Below, piece by piece: positions 49,918-62,094 of a DNA stretch of 64,000 nt. Source of the stretch: Gossypium raimondii (taxonomy: Eukaryota; Streptophyta; Magnoliopsida; Malvales; Malvaceae); NCBI RefSeq assembly GCF_025698545.1, contig NC_068576.1, forward strand, positions 54,098,390-54,162,389. Direction: 5' to 3'. The notes beneath the pieces are model-generated. The model saw only the letters and a list, made by a program, of their open reading frames with translations. It was not told the DNA's origin and searched no databases. Numbering within the stretch: position 1 is the first letter of the stretch; every line of letters begins with the position of its first letter. The position numbers were made by a program, and so were the translations under genes.

Positions 49918-52903
49918 AATAAAGGTATATCTTATCCCTTTTTCATGACCAGAATACTGTTGTGCTAAAGCCCCATTGGTTCATTACGCTTTCCAAGGGC
50001 CATAAACCTTGAAAATGACTATTGGATTCTCTTTTTTGGGCTGCACTCATTGGTTGGCAGGTGCTAGTTGGATTTGAATGATATCCAGTGCGTAATCAGG
50101 TTATTTTATGGTTTTTGATTGAATGGAACTTAGAATGAGTGAATAAACAAAAGAGGAGACTGGCATGGCATGCTGTGAATTGACAAATGAGGTGGTGTGG
50201 GCCTTAGGGGGCTGGTTCTGCATTCCCCATGGAAATTGTAATTTGAAAATATCAAGTTTATGGGCCATTGCACCAGTTATAATGTACACCTAGTACATGA
50301 AATTAAAGGGTTCAAAATGTATTTCAGTCCTCTTTTGAATTCTTTTCTCCATCATTTCTTGTTTGAAGGTCTCATTATGTGCACCGAGGTTCCTTTTCCT
50401 TGTTTGAATGTTGTCATGTCTTAACTCCCATATTCAATATATCAATCATTTTGTTATACACAGAGATTGACCTCTAAATTCACGAATCAATTGCACACAA
50501 GGAAAACTATTAATTTTCCCCTAGAAACTTAAGTAGAGCACTTACAAGAGGTAGAATTTATTTGTTAAATGAGTTTTATTATAGATCAATGGAGTAACAA
50601 AAATAGATCTCATTATAAATTGACAAAGTAGCAATGCTAGCCCATACTCTCTATTTATAGAGAAAAATCACAAGAGTTCTAATTGAACAAGAGGTAACAA
50701 AATAATAATGTTTTAATGAAAAATACACATGGTCCACTGAGACTATGCCATGGACAATGCCACGCCCTATAAGATGTAGGGTAGCCGCCCATCACATGTG
50801 GAATAAGTCTATTAAGTCCGTCTCATGTATTGAGTACAAATACATACATGCATAAATAAAATATTAAAAATTCTTAATGATAAATACAAAAAATAATAAT
50901 ATGAATGATGAAAAATTATAAGCAACTATACTAGATACCAACAATACATACATATCTCTGATTAAGCAGTATTGGTGCAAGCGTAAAAAATTAAAAATCA
51001 AATACAAGGAAAAGCTCCCTAAGAGGAGTTTGGGTATTCGGCATTTAAGGTGCATTGTTATGGAAGCAATATATCTTTCCAGATCTTGATTATCATAAAG
51101 CGAAAGAAAATATAATTATATTTAATCAAACTTTTGCATGTTAATGCAATCAAAGGGTACTTGGAAATATCGAAGGTGAATCACAAAAGATTAATAATCT
51201 TGACTAACAATTGGATATCTAATGTTTTTCTATCAAAAAGTGCAGATTCTTTGGACAATTTCATATCTTTCTGTATTATCTTTTTGACTCCTAAAGTTAG
51301 CAAAAGTTGAAATAATAACATTGAAAACCTTTTTCTTCTTTTAAATATAATGTATAGTACAGAAAGTTAGAGAAATCAAATTTTTCGTCTAATAAATGAA
51401 AGTTCCTTTCATCCATGCTAAACACAACTTTAATTTACATACGTATACTTTTTTTAGACTATATGTTTTATTCAAAATAAAACCATTTAAATATGTTTGA
51501 TAACTATAATTCACTTATGTTTGAATTTAGGTATAATTATCTGTATAACCAAGTGTAATTGGTGGATCCCATTAAATTGAGTGCAATTGGAGCACCCAAT
51601 TATACTTTCCAATTCTTTTGAAATACCTAAATTACATGAGTAATTACAAACAATTACCCTGTGATTTTTCAAACACATATTATTTAAGTTTATACAATAA
51701 TAAAAGATATTTTAATTTTAATTTCAAGACATATATTTCATTATTTAGTTATGTATTTAGTCTCGGATAAAAATGCTTTGTTATGGGGCACACAAGTTCA
51801 AACATTTCATGTAAAAAGCAAATTAGGTTTATAATGATTATATTATAAATTTTATATTATTTCTTATATAATTTGTGTGGAATAATAGTAATCAAAATAT
51901 TATAAAAAATGTATAAATTTGATTTTATATTTAATACTGAAACATAAATCATTCAAATTAGGTTTATAAAAACTGTTATAATCAAAGGACTATGAAGTTT
52001 GTTTGTGGCTCATATTCTAAAGTTTAAAGAAATGTTATTTGAGAAATATCTTAAAACAGGTTAAAAATTACATCTGGTAATTCACAAAGTTGATTACGCA
52101 AATAGAAAAGAGTTTTCTTACACTATATCATGGGTTACGATACCATTTGAAAGAATAAAGCAAACACAAGCACTAAATATGGCTCGCAAACTCTTTGATT
52201 TGATATGTTTAAAGTTTCAAAATGTACTTGAGAGGACATTTGTTATTCTTAAAAACTATTTCTCACATTAACAACACTACCGATAAAAATAAACAGGGTT
52301 ATATCGTGCTAGCATGTTGCCTACTTTATAACTCCATTCGTAGGCGAAATAAGGATGAACCGTACTTTAAAAAGTATAGATGATGAAGAAATTAGTTAGG
52401 GACTAACAGGTTAATAACTACATGTTAAATATTACATAGGGAATAACTTAACAAATATAGAAATGTTAGAGATTATACCTTATGTTTATTATTTTGTTGC
52501 TTTGATTTGTAATCATATTATCGGCTACCTTTTTGGACTAATGTATTAGATAAGATGATTTGATTTTAATTTTGTTACTTGTTTTGACCTTTTTTCTCAA
52601 GCATTATTAATTATTTTTTATAGTAATTAATATTAAAATAATATATGTGATTAAATAATTACAATTTGTACTATTAAACACGACATAAAAAGTTATGATA
52701 CAATCAGACTTTGTCAGTCAGTCAAAAGCATCTGGAAAAGTACAAATTCTTACAATTACAAGAGGGTGTAATTAATTACTACCCTCGTAATTATACTTCC
52801 ATCTCATTATTAAGACTCTGGTGATGCCTAAACACACCGATAAATTATCTAGATATAGATATAGATTTTTTTTGAAAATCCCTTAAATATATATATAGAT
52901 ATA
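49918..52903. other. Gene-free spacer
   Basis: The first few hundred bases are the probable promoter of the acyltransferase-like gene. The rest is AT-rich with no recognisable gene. Short low-copy-looking stretches near 50740–50830 (GCCACGCCCTATAAGATG) and 51520–51610 (repeated AATTGG motifs) were not assignable. Confidence 0.4.
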
Positions 52904-52993
52904 GATCCCATCAGAACTCTAGAATTAAGCGTGCTTGGATAAGAGTATTGCTAGGATAGGTGACCTCCTTGGAAGTCCTTGTATTGCACCCCT
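52904..52993 (+). pseudogene. 5S rRNA 3'-half sequence (diverged), followed by a T-run
   Basis: From GATCCCATCAGAACTC to TTGCACCCCT this follows plant 5S rRNA from about base 47 to its 3' end, with about a dozen differences. The internal promoter parts are recognisable: the A-box/IE region (AATTAAGCGTGCTTGG) and box C (AGGATAGGTGACCTCC). A run of six T (52995–53000), a pol III terminator, follows at once. The first 46 bases are missing and replaced by AT-rich DNA, so it is not a working 5S gene. It could be a lone 5S pseudogene or part of a 5S-bearing retroelement (a Cassandra-type TRIM or a 5S-derived SINE). Confidence 0.8.
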
Positions 52994-53000
52994 CTTTTTT

Positions 53001-53160
53001 AACCACGGGAATTAGATGAGATGGTAAGGATCTCTCGTACATTAACCAATGGACAAAGGTTCAATCCTTGCCCTGAGTATGGAGCAACTTTAAAACTCAT
53101 GACTAGCATCTACCCTTTAATAAGCATGTAGAATACGGAGAATTAGTTACTAAGCTCGCT
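53001..53160 (+). mobile_element. tRNA-like (SINE-type) sequence adjoining the 5S fragment
   Basis: A weak box A (GAGATGGTAAGGATCT) and a good box B (GGTTCAATCC, 53058–53067) lie about 35 bases apart, as in tRNA-derived SINE heads, followed by about 90 bases of body (CTGAGTATGGAGCAAC … AATAAGCATGTAGAATACGG). No A-tail or target duplication is clear. Identification rests on the box spacing only. Confidence 0.35.
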
Positions 53161-55799
53161 CCAGTAGATACGTTGATAAATCAAAAATATATATTATATA
53201 AAAGAAAGGAGAGGTATGGATATGTTATAAACAATTTGAGGAAAGGGCCAAAGCAAGGAAGTGTGTAGTAACCTTGACCCTTGCATATCTCTTAAAATTT
53301 AATAATCTTTCACCAAAAAAATAAATTTTAAGCAAACACAAATTTTTGTAACTTATTACTTTGATAATCAAACAAATTTCTTAGCATCACCTGTATTTAT
53401 TTGTTCCTTCCACATTACAATAGAATCTTGTACAGCAACATGCATCTTTATTCAGAAGAATCCTGGCCTACCTACAAGTTATGTCCAAAAAGTTTTAATT
53501 TGATATATCAAAGATGCTACATATACATGTGTGTGTGTATTCACCTCCATTTTGTTTGGCATTAGTTTCATCCATATGCATATATTTATATTTATATTTA
53601 TAAAAAAAATGGGTGATGTTGGAGATCTGATTAAAGAAACTAATGGATACAGTTCATCAACAGTCAACACACTCAACCTTTTTCCTAACGGGTTGGAACA
53701 TCCAGGCCCCAGTCATTTAATCACACACCAAACTAAAATACAAAACATCTCACATCCTTGTTATCATAAACACCCGACTTTGAGCATCCTTTTTTCTTTA
53801 AATCATAATAAAAATATTTCCAGCTCGAGGGACCATTAAGAAACCAGCACGTGGAAATTGTGATTCCATCTGATTATAATTATGATACAATAATGACAAA
53901 AAACCATGTCACATTTGTGTTGGTTAAAGATGGTGCAAAAATTAAACTTCGCATTATGGATTCAGCACAGCATATCTACTTGTGATATATGAGTCCACAT
54001 TAATTTATTTTGAACATAAAATATAAATAAATTTTAATACATATCTTTACCAAATGATAATCCATATGAGATAATGTTAATCAATATGCATTTATTAAAA
54101 TTTGAAGTTGGAACCTTTTTAATGAAAAAATAACTAAATTTGATCGAAGCCATTGGGAACTCACTGGTGTCCTTTGCAGGGTAAGCACCGAGACGATAGA
54201 ACCCATAACAAGGAAAAGAACAGAAAAACCCCATGTTAAAATAGGGTTTCATGGAAAGTGGGCTCAAGTTTTCTCAGCCATTTTGAAAGTTTGTATAAAC
54301 ACTGCACAATCAGCAGACTAGATTTATAACTTATTACTTACAAAAACCATAAAATAAACACATCTAAAACATGACGTAACTAAAGATGAAATCTGCTTTG
54401 TACGTCCATTAGCTTCGGGGATGACCTAACCGGTAATCGCCATTTATTTCCTTTTGCAAAAGCTTCCATTTTCTGTACGAGGGAACATCACAGGCAGTGA
54501 ATTCAGTTAATAAATTAATATTCTGTAGCCTTTCACTTAGCTACTTGGCTGATTTAGTATTGCTTTACATCGTATATAATTTACCCCGAAATACTACTGA
54601 AAGAGTCTTCTGTTGTACACAATTACACTCACTACAATGATGAAAATTTGCTATGGAATCGTAAAGATCATAGTTACAATCGCCCTAGGCCCTAGAAACC
54701 TCAGCATCCCATTCAATACATACAGCAAAAATTCGTAGTGTATATGCTCAACTCAGTCCGCAGTACATTTTAGGCAAGAGAACTACAAACTGAACAATCC
54801 TATATTTAATGTTACCCTTGACTCTGATATTTTATCATCAACAGTTTATCTAGCAAAGGAAAAGCTGGTTGAGAGTTCTCGGCAGTCATTGATGTTGTTG
54901 CTTCAATTATGTCTGGTTGAATGCATGTGTGTTTTTTTCAGGGCAGCAAGGAAAACAAAACTGGGATTATGCCCTTCTGACTAGTTTTACCAGCAACCCC
55001 AAGAGCTAGTTGAACAAAAAAAACAAACAAACAAAGCTTAGAACAAATTACAAGTTTTCCATATTTCTGCAAATCTTGGACCCAAAACTTTAAGACGCCT
55101 GAAAGGATATTTGTGTAATTGCACATGAACTGGGAGGGCAAACAGACATGTCTAGGAACTTGTTGCAGTAAGAGAGCAAGACCCAAGAAGGCTTTTTTCG
55201 TGGAGCGTGTCCTTTATGAGAGCTTCGCCTCCCATATGGTTGCCTTTTTTAGGTGGGAGCTTTAAACAAGAAAGTCTGCAACAGCAGCTTCACAGTAAAA
55301 CCCTAAAAATATCTGGGCTCCAAGTTCTCGAGAGCTGCTTCAAAATCATTCAGAGATTTAAAAACCAGCAGCCAATTTGAAGAACCAAACACAACATCTA
55401 GTTGGCTAGTTACTTCATAGTTACCTCACATAAAAGAGACTCCTTTCGGTAAAAAAACACTGTTCTTTAAAGAGTACAAACCTGAAATCTCAGCCCTAGA
55501 GTGAGGAAACTGCTGCACAATTTCCTTTAAGAGCAAAAACAATGCTTCCTTTCGTAGTACAGACAAAGAATGAGAAGCCACCGCCATTAAGAAGTTGAGA
55601 ATATCTATGTAAATGTCCATGAACAACAAACGAATAAGTTACAGTTAAAGTTAAGGATGATGATCATGATTCCAACATTACCTCGCAGTGGCTGTCATGA
55701 AAAACCTTGAGAAAAGTAGCGTTTGGGGTGTTGATAAAATCGTGATGTGAGGAAATAAAAATAGAAAATCATGAAAAGGATTAAATAAAATAATAGCAA
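53161..55799. other. Spacer downstream of MIR319
   Basis: No protein gene recognised. 54650–55799 is less AT-rich, and part of it is likely the 3' portion of the MIR319 primary transcript. Short open frames here have no recognisable content. A purine/pyrimidine GT run lies at 53528–53540. Confidence 0.4.
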
Positions 55800-55972
55800 A
55801 GGAGGGAGGGAGCTCCCTTCAGTCCAAGCACAGGAAGATTAGGATTCAATTTGTCTCCCGCATCATTCACTCATTTACTGGGTTTTGTAACACAGTATTT
55901 GGATGAATGAGTCGGCAGCTAATTAAACCCCATCCCCATCCCATGAGTGGACTGAAGAAAGCTCTCTCTTAC
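55800..55972 (-). ncRNA. MIR319: MIR319 precursor hairpin
   Basis: On the minus strand the 5' arm carries the star sequence at 55965–55945 (AGAGCTTTCTTCAGTCCACT…) and the 3' arm the mature miRNA at 55827–55807 (21 nt, starting TTGGACTGAAGGGAGCTCC and ending CT), identical to the Arabidopsis miR319a/b sequence as I know it. The long terminal stem between them keeps the second conserved duplex typical of MIR159/319 precursors (CTGCCGACTCATTCATCC on the 5' arm; GAATGATGCGGGAGACAAA on the 3' arm), matching loop-to-base processing. miR319 cuts mRNAs of class II CIN-type TCP factors (TCP2/3/4/10/24), controlling leaf growth, petal development and senescence. The length of about 173 nt is usual for this family. 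Confidence 0.97.
55807..55827 (-). ncRNA. miR319: Mature miR319 (3' arm)
   Basis: Twenty-one nucleotides with 5' U. The seed and slicing region pair with the conserved site in CIN-type TCP mRNAs. The opposing star lies at 55945–55965, with 2-nt 3' offsets expected in the duplex. Confidence 0.95.
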
Positions 55973-56416
55973 CTATCAGATCATCAATCACAAAGCTTTA
56001 AGACAAAATAACACAACAACATATATAAACACCTGTGAACTGAAAAAAAAAAAAAAGAGCCATGTCTCTCATGTCATGCAACCCTAGACTAGAGAACCCC
56101 AAACAGAAAAGAATAGGTGAGATGGAAATTAGCCATACAAATTGCTCTCCACTGTGACAGGTTGAAATGGATCATGGGTTAAAGTGAGTGGAAGTGGAAG
56201 CTGCTTTAGCAATTAAGAGAAAGAAGGGAAAGGGAGAGTAAAGAAAGCGACTGTTTAAAAAAGGAAGATCTTTGCACAAAGGCCAGTCAAAGAGAGAGAC
56301 TCGAAGAAGAAAAAGGCGAGAGTGGAGAGCTTTTTTCTCCCTTAGTTTATTTCTATTATGACAAGCAAACTCGGGCTATAGCAGCTATGGTGAATCCGTA
56401 AGTGGAAGGATACGCC

Positions 56417-56424
56417 ATTATATA
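56417..56424 (-). promoter_or_regulatory. Probable TATA box of the MIR319 transcript
   Basis: TTATATAA lies about 450 bases upstream of the hairpin at the edge of a purine-rich (plus-strand) leader-like stretch (56200–56390). The predicted transcript start is near 56390. The motif is palindromic, so its strand is inferred from the hairpin. Confidence 0.4.
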
Positions 56425-56459
56425 AGCTAATAAAGAAAGGGCTCTGTTCAAACTAGGGT

Positions 56460-59400
56460 GTAATCTGTGTCTTTGAGAAAGTTGGAGTTAGCTTTTAGAT
56501 TTTGAGATTTGAAGTTGTTTGAAGTCTTAATTACATTTAAGATATGTTTGAAGCGTTGGTATTAAATCAGTATAGTATTGATTTTACATGTAATAGGAGA
56601 ATAATAAATTAGATTTTTTTTAATTTTCAATTTTTTTCTATGCTCGTTTCTTTTGATTTTACTATTAAAAATATAAATTAATATATTTAAATTTAAAATT
56701 TTCTATTTTTAAGTTCAATTATTAAGTTTATTTTAATGTTATTTTATAAATATCAAATAAAATATTACATTAGTAAATTTAATAAAAATTTAGTCCCAGT
56801 TAATAATCAATTTTAATTTTAAAATTTGAAAGGTATATAAATTAAATTTTTAAAATAAAATATTTAATTATTAAAGTTTAAGTTCAATTACAAATTTCCA
56901 AAAGCAACTTGAAGCATTTAACCTTTAATTATCAAAGTTTAAGTTTAATTTAACATGATTTGAGTTAGTTGTATTAGATGATTATTTATCTACTTACAAA
57001 CATAAATATCTTTTTAACAATCTCATAAGTTCTAATCATATCTGTTCTTTTTTATATAATACTTAGAACTACTTATAGTCCCCCCTAACATTTAAATAGG
57101 AGGATAATACGCTCCAGTGTACCTAAACTCACGTTCTCCCGTACTGCCAATAATATTCATGCTAATTGAGTTAAAACTCGATCGACAAAAAACATTTTCT
57201 TAACCCTCTAAAATGAAAAAGAAAAAAAGAGAGAGAAATAATGCAACAAGAGTCATCTTTTTCTATACTTTTAAAAAGAAAATATTTTCATATAAATAAT
57301 TCTACAAAGTGATTTTAAGACCTTCATTTAGCAAATATCAATATACTACTGCAACAACAACAAAAAAGATAGAGAGAGAGAGATTTATTCATATTCTTCT
57401 TTGTTCAACGTATAATCCTTTGCTTGAGGCTCCTACCAATCTCTTAACATTATGATGTATGAAGGGCCCATCGCTTCATTGCTTTGTAATATGCCCTACA
57501 TTTTTATATTTAATGCACTACTTGTTCATAAACACCTAAATCTTTTTTTATATTTGCGTCCAGATTTTGTTTGCATGATTAATTAACTTCATATTTATGC
57601 TGTGAACTTTCTTTTGTATAGTTTATATCTAAACATGACATCTGTTAATATGTGGGAGCTTAGAACAGGTTTACTTGTTTGGGTTTGTAGGTTTAAATTT
57701 CCCTACTTATATTGATTTTTGGTTAATTTTTTAAATTAGAATTTAAAGCCATTGAAGCAATGGAAGTTTGGTTTGTAGATTTTACATTCGCACTGTAACC
57801 TCTGATATGAGAATGCGATTATCATGTTTCCTTTCTAACATTAAAGTCAAGCACCTATTCTTTAGTAAATTTACATTCCAACTAGAATATTAAAATTTTA
57901 AATTTTTTTATCTTTTTCATATATACATATATGAATCTAATTAGAAACACTGTTTTTAGCATGGGCATTTCAAGCATTATCAATTTGTATATTTAAACAC
58001 TTAGCATTTTTAGTCAAATCACCAACTCGATTATAAAATTATTGAAATACGCTTTATTAAAATTATAGTTAATATTATGATGACGATACTTTTGTTTTTC
58101 CATGCTTTTATATCATATTTAAATGAAATAATTATAAATTACAAATACAAAATTGAACATTCATTGTTGAAATATAAATTCATTACCACTACCAATATTC
58201 ATTATTGAAAATATTTTAAATGTAAAACATTTTTAACATAAAATAGTTTTCACCTAAATGCTAAATGTGATAAAATCTAGTTATTAATTATTATAACATT
58301 TTAAATTATTATTTTGAGTTTTCAATATTTTTTTTAGTTGAATTTTGGAGACGATATTATTAAAAGAGATAGTCACGAACTTCGTAAAATGGACATGCAA
58401 AGTGCCCAAAAAAACTATTTTTAAGAGTCAACTGATTGGTGATATAATCACTTTATAATTATAATTATGATTTATAAATTTATGTTAAAATTATATATCT
58501 ATTTATTGATATTGTTGAGGAAAAGAAGAGGTAGGAGACTTGGGCGTGTAGAAAGTCATAAAAGGGAGGCTACAGTATTTTATGGTAGAGTAGAAAGGGT
58601 GAAAAAGAGAGATATCCCAATATTAGAGAAGAGTATTTATAGGCTAGGGTTGCCCTACCTTAGTATCGTCATGATCGGCCGGTTTAGAAGCTTAATAATC
58701 TTTTAGGCAAGTGGAAATGGGATGGGGGTAAACTAAGCGGGAACTCATATATGAGTCGTGCAAAAGAGGACCCATCATCGGTTTAGATTGAAGGAGGTCT
58801 ATTGTAATCATGAGATATGGTATGGTGATTGCTCAACTTATTTTTTAATTATATAATTGAGAAGTTAATTTTTACTCATAAAAATAAAATATATTTTGTG
58901 ACTAGCTACTTAATTTATCCGAAATTATTTACGGTAAAAAAAATTAGTTACGGTTATCGGTAATAAATATCATATACATGTATATTCATGAAACCCAACC
59001 TTAGAAGATTGAGGTTACTGTACAACAAGATTGTGATGACGAAAAATGAGTAAGAAAGGTACTTACAACAGAGTTACAAATAGGAATAAAAATAAAAATT
59101 ATAATTTTATTAACTCGCTTCCAATTAAACATAAGCAAATCCAGAGATTCATCCATCTATCGCTGTGCAGATTGAAATAGAGTGGGTGGAATTTTCATCT
59201 GACATTAAGAAAGGTGCAGATTCGTATCCATTAGTCCATAACATGATGTTTCAATTTTGTCAGAAAATAGATTGATTGATTGATTACAGTGTCGAGCTTT
59301 TTCAATTATTTTTAGGAGCCCTTGTCAATTGCAGTATAGAAACCCTAAAAAAGATTCCTGGAAACCTACAAATCTACCTAGTTTTTTCAGATTATACCGC

Positions 59401-60639
59401 TACTTCTACACATACGAATTAATCTCCGCCAAAGAATTTAATTAATATTAATCTCTTGTAGCACATGCCTAGCAGTAACCGTAGAGGGATATTGGTTCAT
59501 AAAAATATACTTGGATACCAAACCAGTTACTTGAAAGTACAGACGGAATCCATAATGTCGTGCCTCGTGCACATGAAGTAAAAGCAACTTAGTTAAGCAA
59601 ACCCAGATTTGTTTTAACTGTTAATAATCAAATCTTTGTTTTTCTTTTCTTTTAATGAAAGCCGAAGCTGAAAAAACATTAGTATTTTATTAGTGTTGGA
59701 TTAGGGAAAGTGCAAGAACAGATATTAATTGGATCGAATGTACTTTGGTTGCTTTTTTATATTTATTTTTCAGACAATTTCTGGAAACACCCCCTTTTAT
59801 CTCTTTTTCAACATATTCAACCGCAATTTAAGGTTGTTGTCTGAGAAAAAAATAAAAAAGGTTTTAACAAGCTTTGGCTTTGGCAGAATAAGTTAATAAA
59901 TCAAAAACAGCTTTAAGAGCACTGTATGCATGTGTTTGGAATTCCATTATTTTTCTTAATTTAAATTAAGGAGTGTTAGGGAAATTTAATGTAGATATAA
60001 TTATATTCAATAAATGTGAAAACACACCTAAATATATATATATATATATATTTGTACGATACAGTTGGAGTTTTGAAGATTAAGACGTTATAAAATTTTA
60101 TTTAATTTTTGTAGATTTTATATAAAAATTATAAAAATAAATTTATGTTAATCTCTGTTTTATATGTCTTTCAAATGGTAATAATTGTATGAGATTAAAA
60201 ACCATCAATATTTTATTTATTTATTTTAAATATCAATTAAATGCATGTGATGGTTTAATGTATTAAATATTATCTTATTAGTAAAATCTTCTCATAAAAA
60301 AAGCAAAGAAAAATTAAATACAAGCGGGAGTATATGTTCAAACCAATTTATGATGAGTATAGAAAATTGGCAATCAAAATTCCAAGATTGAGAATTATTG
60401 CCATGTATTGGGAGTGGGACATGACTCATGTTTGTGTTTCAATAATTCTGTGGTATATATATACAATCACAAATTGGGAATGAAGCACATGTGAGTCCCA
60501 TGGATTTTGGATTTTGTCTACACTTTACAATAATTTCCGATATCCTATTTTCTTAATCTAGATAGAGTATCAATTTAGTTAAAAAAAGTATATTATTTTA
60601 TTACATTTTCTCTCAATTCAATAAAAATTGCAACCTGTG
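56460..60639. other. Gene-poor AT-rich region with dispersed repeats
   Basis: No gene recognised. 57055–57190 is a second copy of the repeat at 18955–19085. 57985–58215 is a copy of the repeat also seen at 30345–30600. An AG run lies at 57368–57384 and a TA microsatellite at about 60033–60052. Short frames (for example 58467–58706) look accidental. Confidence 0.4.
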
Positions 60640-61140
60640 TTATTTAAGTTAATAGATGTTTAAATTTACCACTAAACTAATAATTTATTTTAATTTAATA
60701 TTTATATTTTAATTGTATCTTTTTGGTTTTTATTTTAAAAGATCCTAATAAAGAACTTACATGTAGTTGGATTTGAACCCATGCCATTTACATTAATAAA
60801 ACATTAATTTTATCACTAAAGCAAAACTTTATTTTAACATAATATTTATATTTTAATTGTATTAAGCATACTTTATTACTTCTATCAATTGTTTATATTG
60901 ATTAAGTTGGTGTCATAAGTCAACTCGACACACCATAATAAACAATTGTAATGTAATTCCTAATATGATGTAGTTACGTGTAAATTTCATTTTCCTCAAA
61001 ATTTAATCTTTTTCTCCATTTTAATACCATACATATTTTTGTGTTATTATTAATTAGTTTTAAAAATATATTTTTATTATTTATTATATGCTATTTTTAA
61101 ACCAACATCTATATTCAAAACTTTAGATAAAATTTCTAGT
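60640..61140 (+). mobile_element. Second copy of the Helitron-like repeat
   Basis: Shares with 11732–12316 the order of motifs TTGGATTTGAACCCATG-type segment, AAGTTGGTGTCA, the AACATCTATATTC block and the terminal TTTCTAGTATAT. More diverged; the 3' hairpin is not well kept. No coding capacity. The boundaries are approximate. Confidence 0.35.
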
Positions 61141-61952
61141 ATATATTATATATATTGAGGCAAATATATTGCAGGTAATGTTGATAACGAAGGAGGAGAC
61201 TAGAGATAGTTTGGACCAATTAATTAATTTTTTACCCAGCGATTGGGTTTAATTAAAAGTAGGAATACTTATTTATTTAAAAAAAATACAAAAATACAAA
61301 ATCCTTATATATTGAAAACCATGTACAAAAATGATTCGAACAATCAAACTCATGACAAGTGTAATTGCGGTATTTCAGCTTTAAGCTGCCACAGAGAATT
61401 AAAAGCAAAAGGGTCAATGGCGAATATCATGGGAATGAAGAAACTATTATGTGTAGCGATATATCACATCACATTCTCAGTCACTTCCTCATTTCACTGT
61501 CTCATCTTTACAACTACAATAACTATTTTAATCACAATATGAAATAAAATAATATAATTTTTTAATTAACATTTTCTTTCTTCTCACTATTCATTTCCAT
61601 TCGTCTAATCATCACTTTTTCTCTGTGAGAGTGCTGTACAATTTTTTTATTACAGTGCAGCAGGTTGTATTTTCTACTTTTACAAACTAGTTAAATAATG
61701 CTTCTTTAACAATTGAAAATTTAATAAATAATGTAATGTGATGAAATAATATATTATTTAATTATTTTTACTTCATAAAAAAACAAGTCTCTGGAAATAT
61801 ATACGAACAAATGCTGTTACAAGTTGTCCTCTCAATATTGACTAAAACCGGAGCCAGAATTTCTTTTCTTTTAGCCTTCAATGCCATTATTCCTTCTTCA
61901 AGGGCCACATATGTCCCTAACTTTGAGCCTTTATTATGATTTAGGAAATTAA

Positions 61953-62091
61953 GGGTGAGTTTGGACGGGCGGTGCGTTTACCTGCGGTTAGTGTAAAAAT
62001 AGCGGTGGCAGTGAGATTAAATACTGTAGCGTGAGACAAAAAGTAAACTAAACGCACCGCACCGCACCCAATCGCCCATCCAAACTCACCC
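61953..62091. mobile_element. Tourist-like (PIF/Harbinger) MITE, 139 bp
   Basis: The inverted ends GGGTGAGTTTGGACGGGC and (reverse complement) GGGTGAGTTTGGATGGGC are near perfect, and GGTGCGTTTA is also mirrored. A 3-base TAA duplication flanks it (61950–61952 and 62092–62094), as expected for PIF/Harbinger insertions. Its GC-rich body stands out from the surroundings. Confidence 0.85.
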
Positions 62092-62094
62092 TAA

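Noticed and set aside
53531-53839. A 102-codon open frame near the 5S fragment
   Set aside because: The translation is hydrophobic and then low-complexity without family features, and no promoter or splice context is evident.
61243-61542. A 99-codon open frame
   Set aside because: AT-rich, Lys/Asn/Ile-heavy, no domain, no splice partners; likely accidental.
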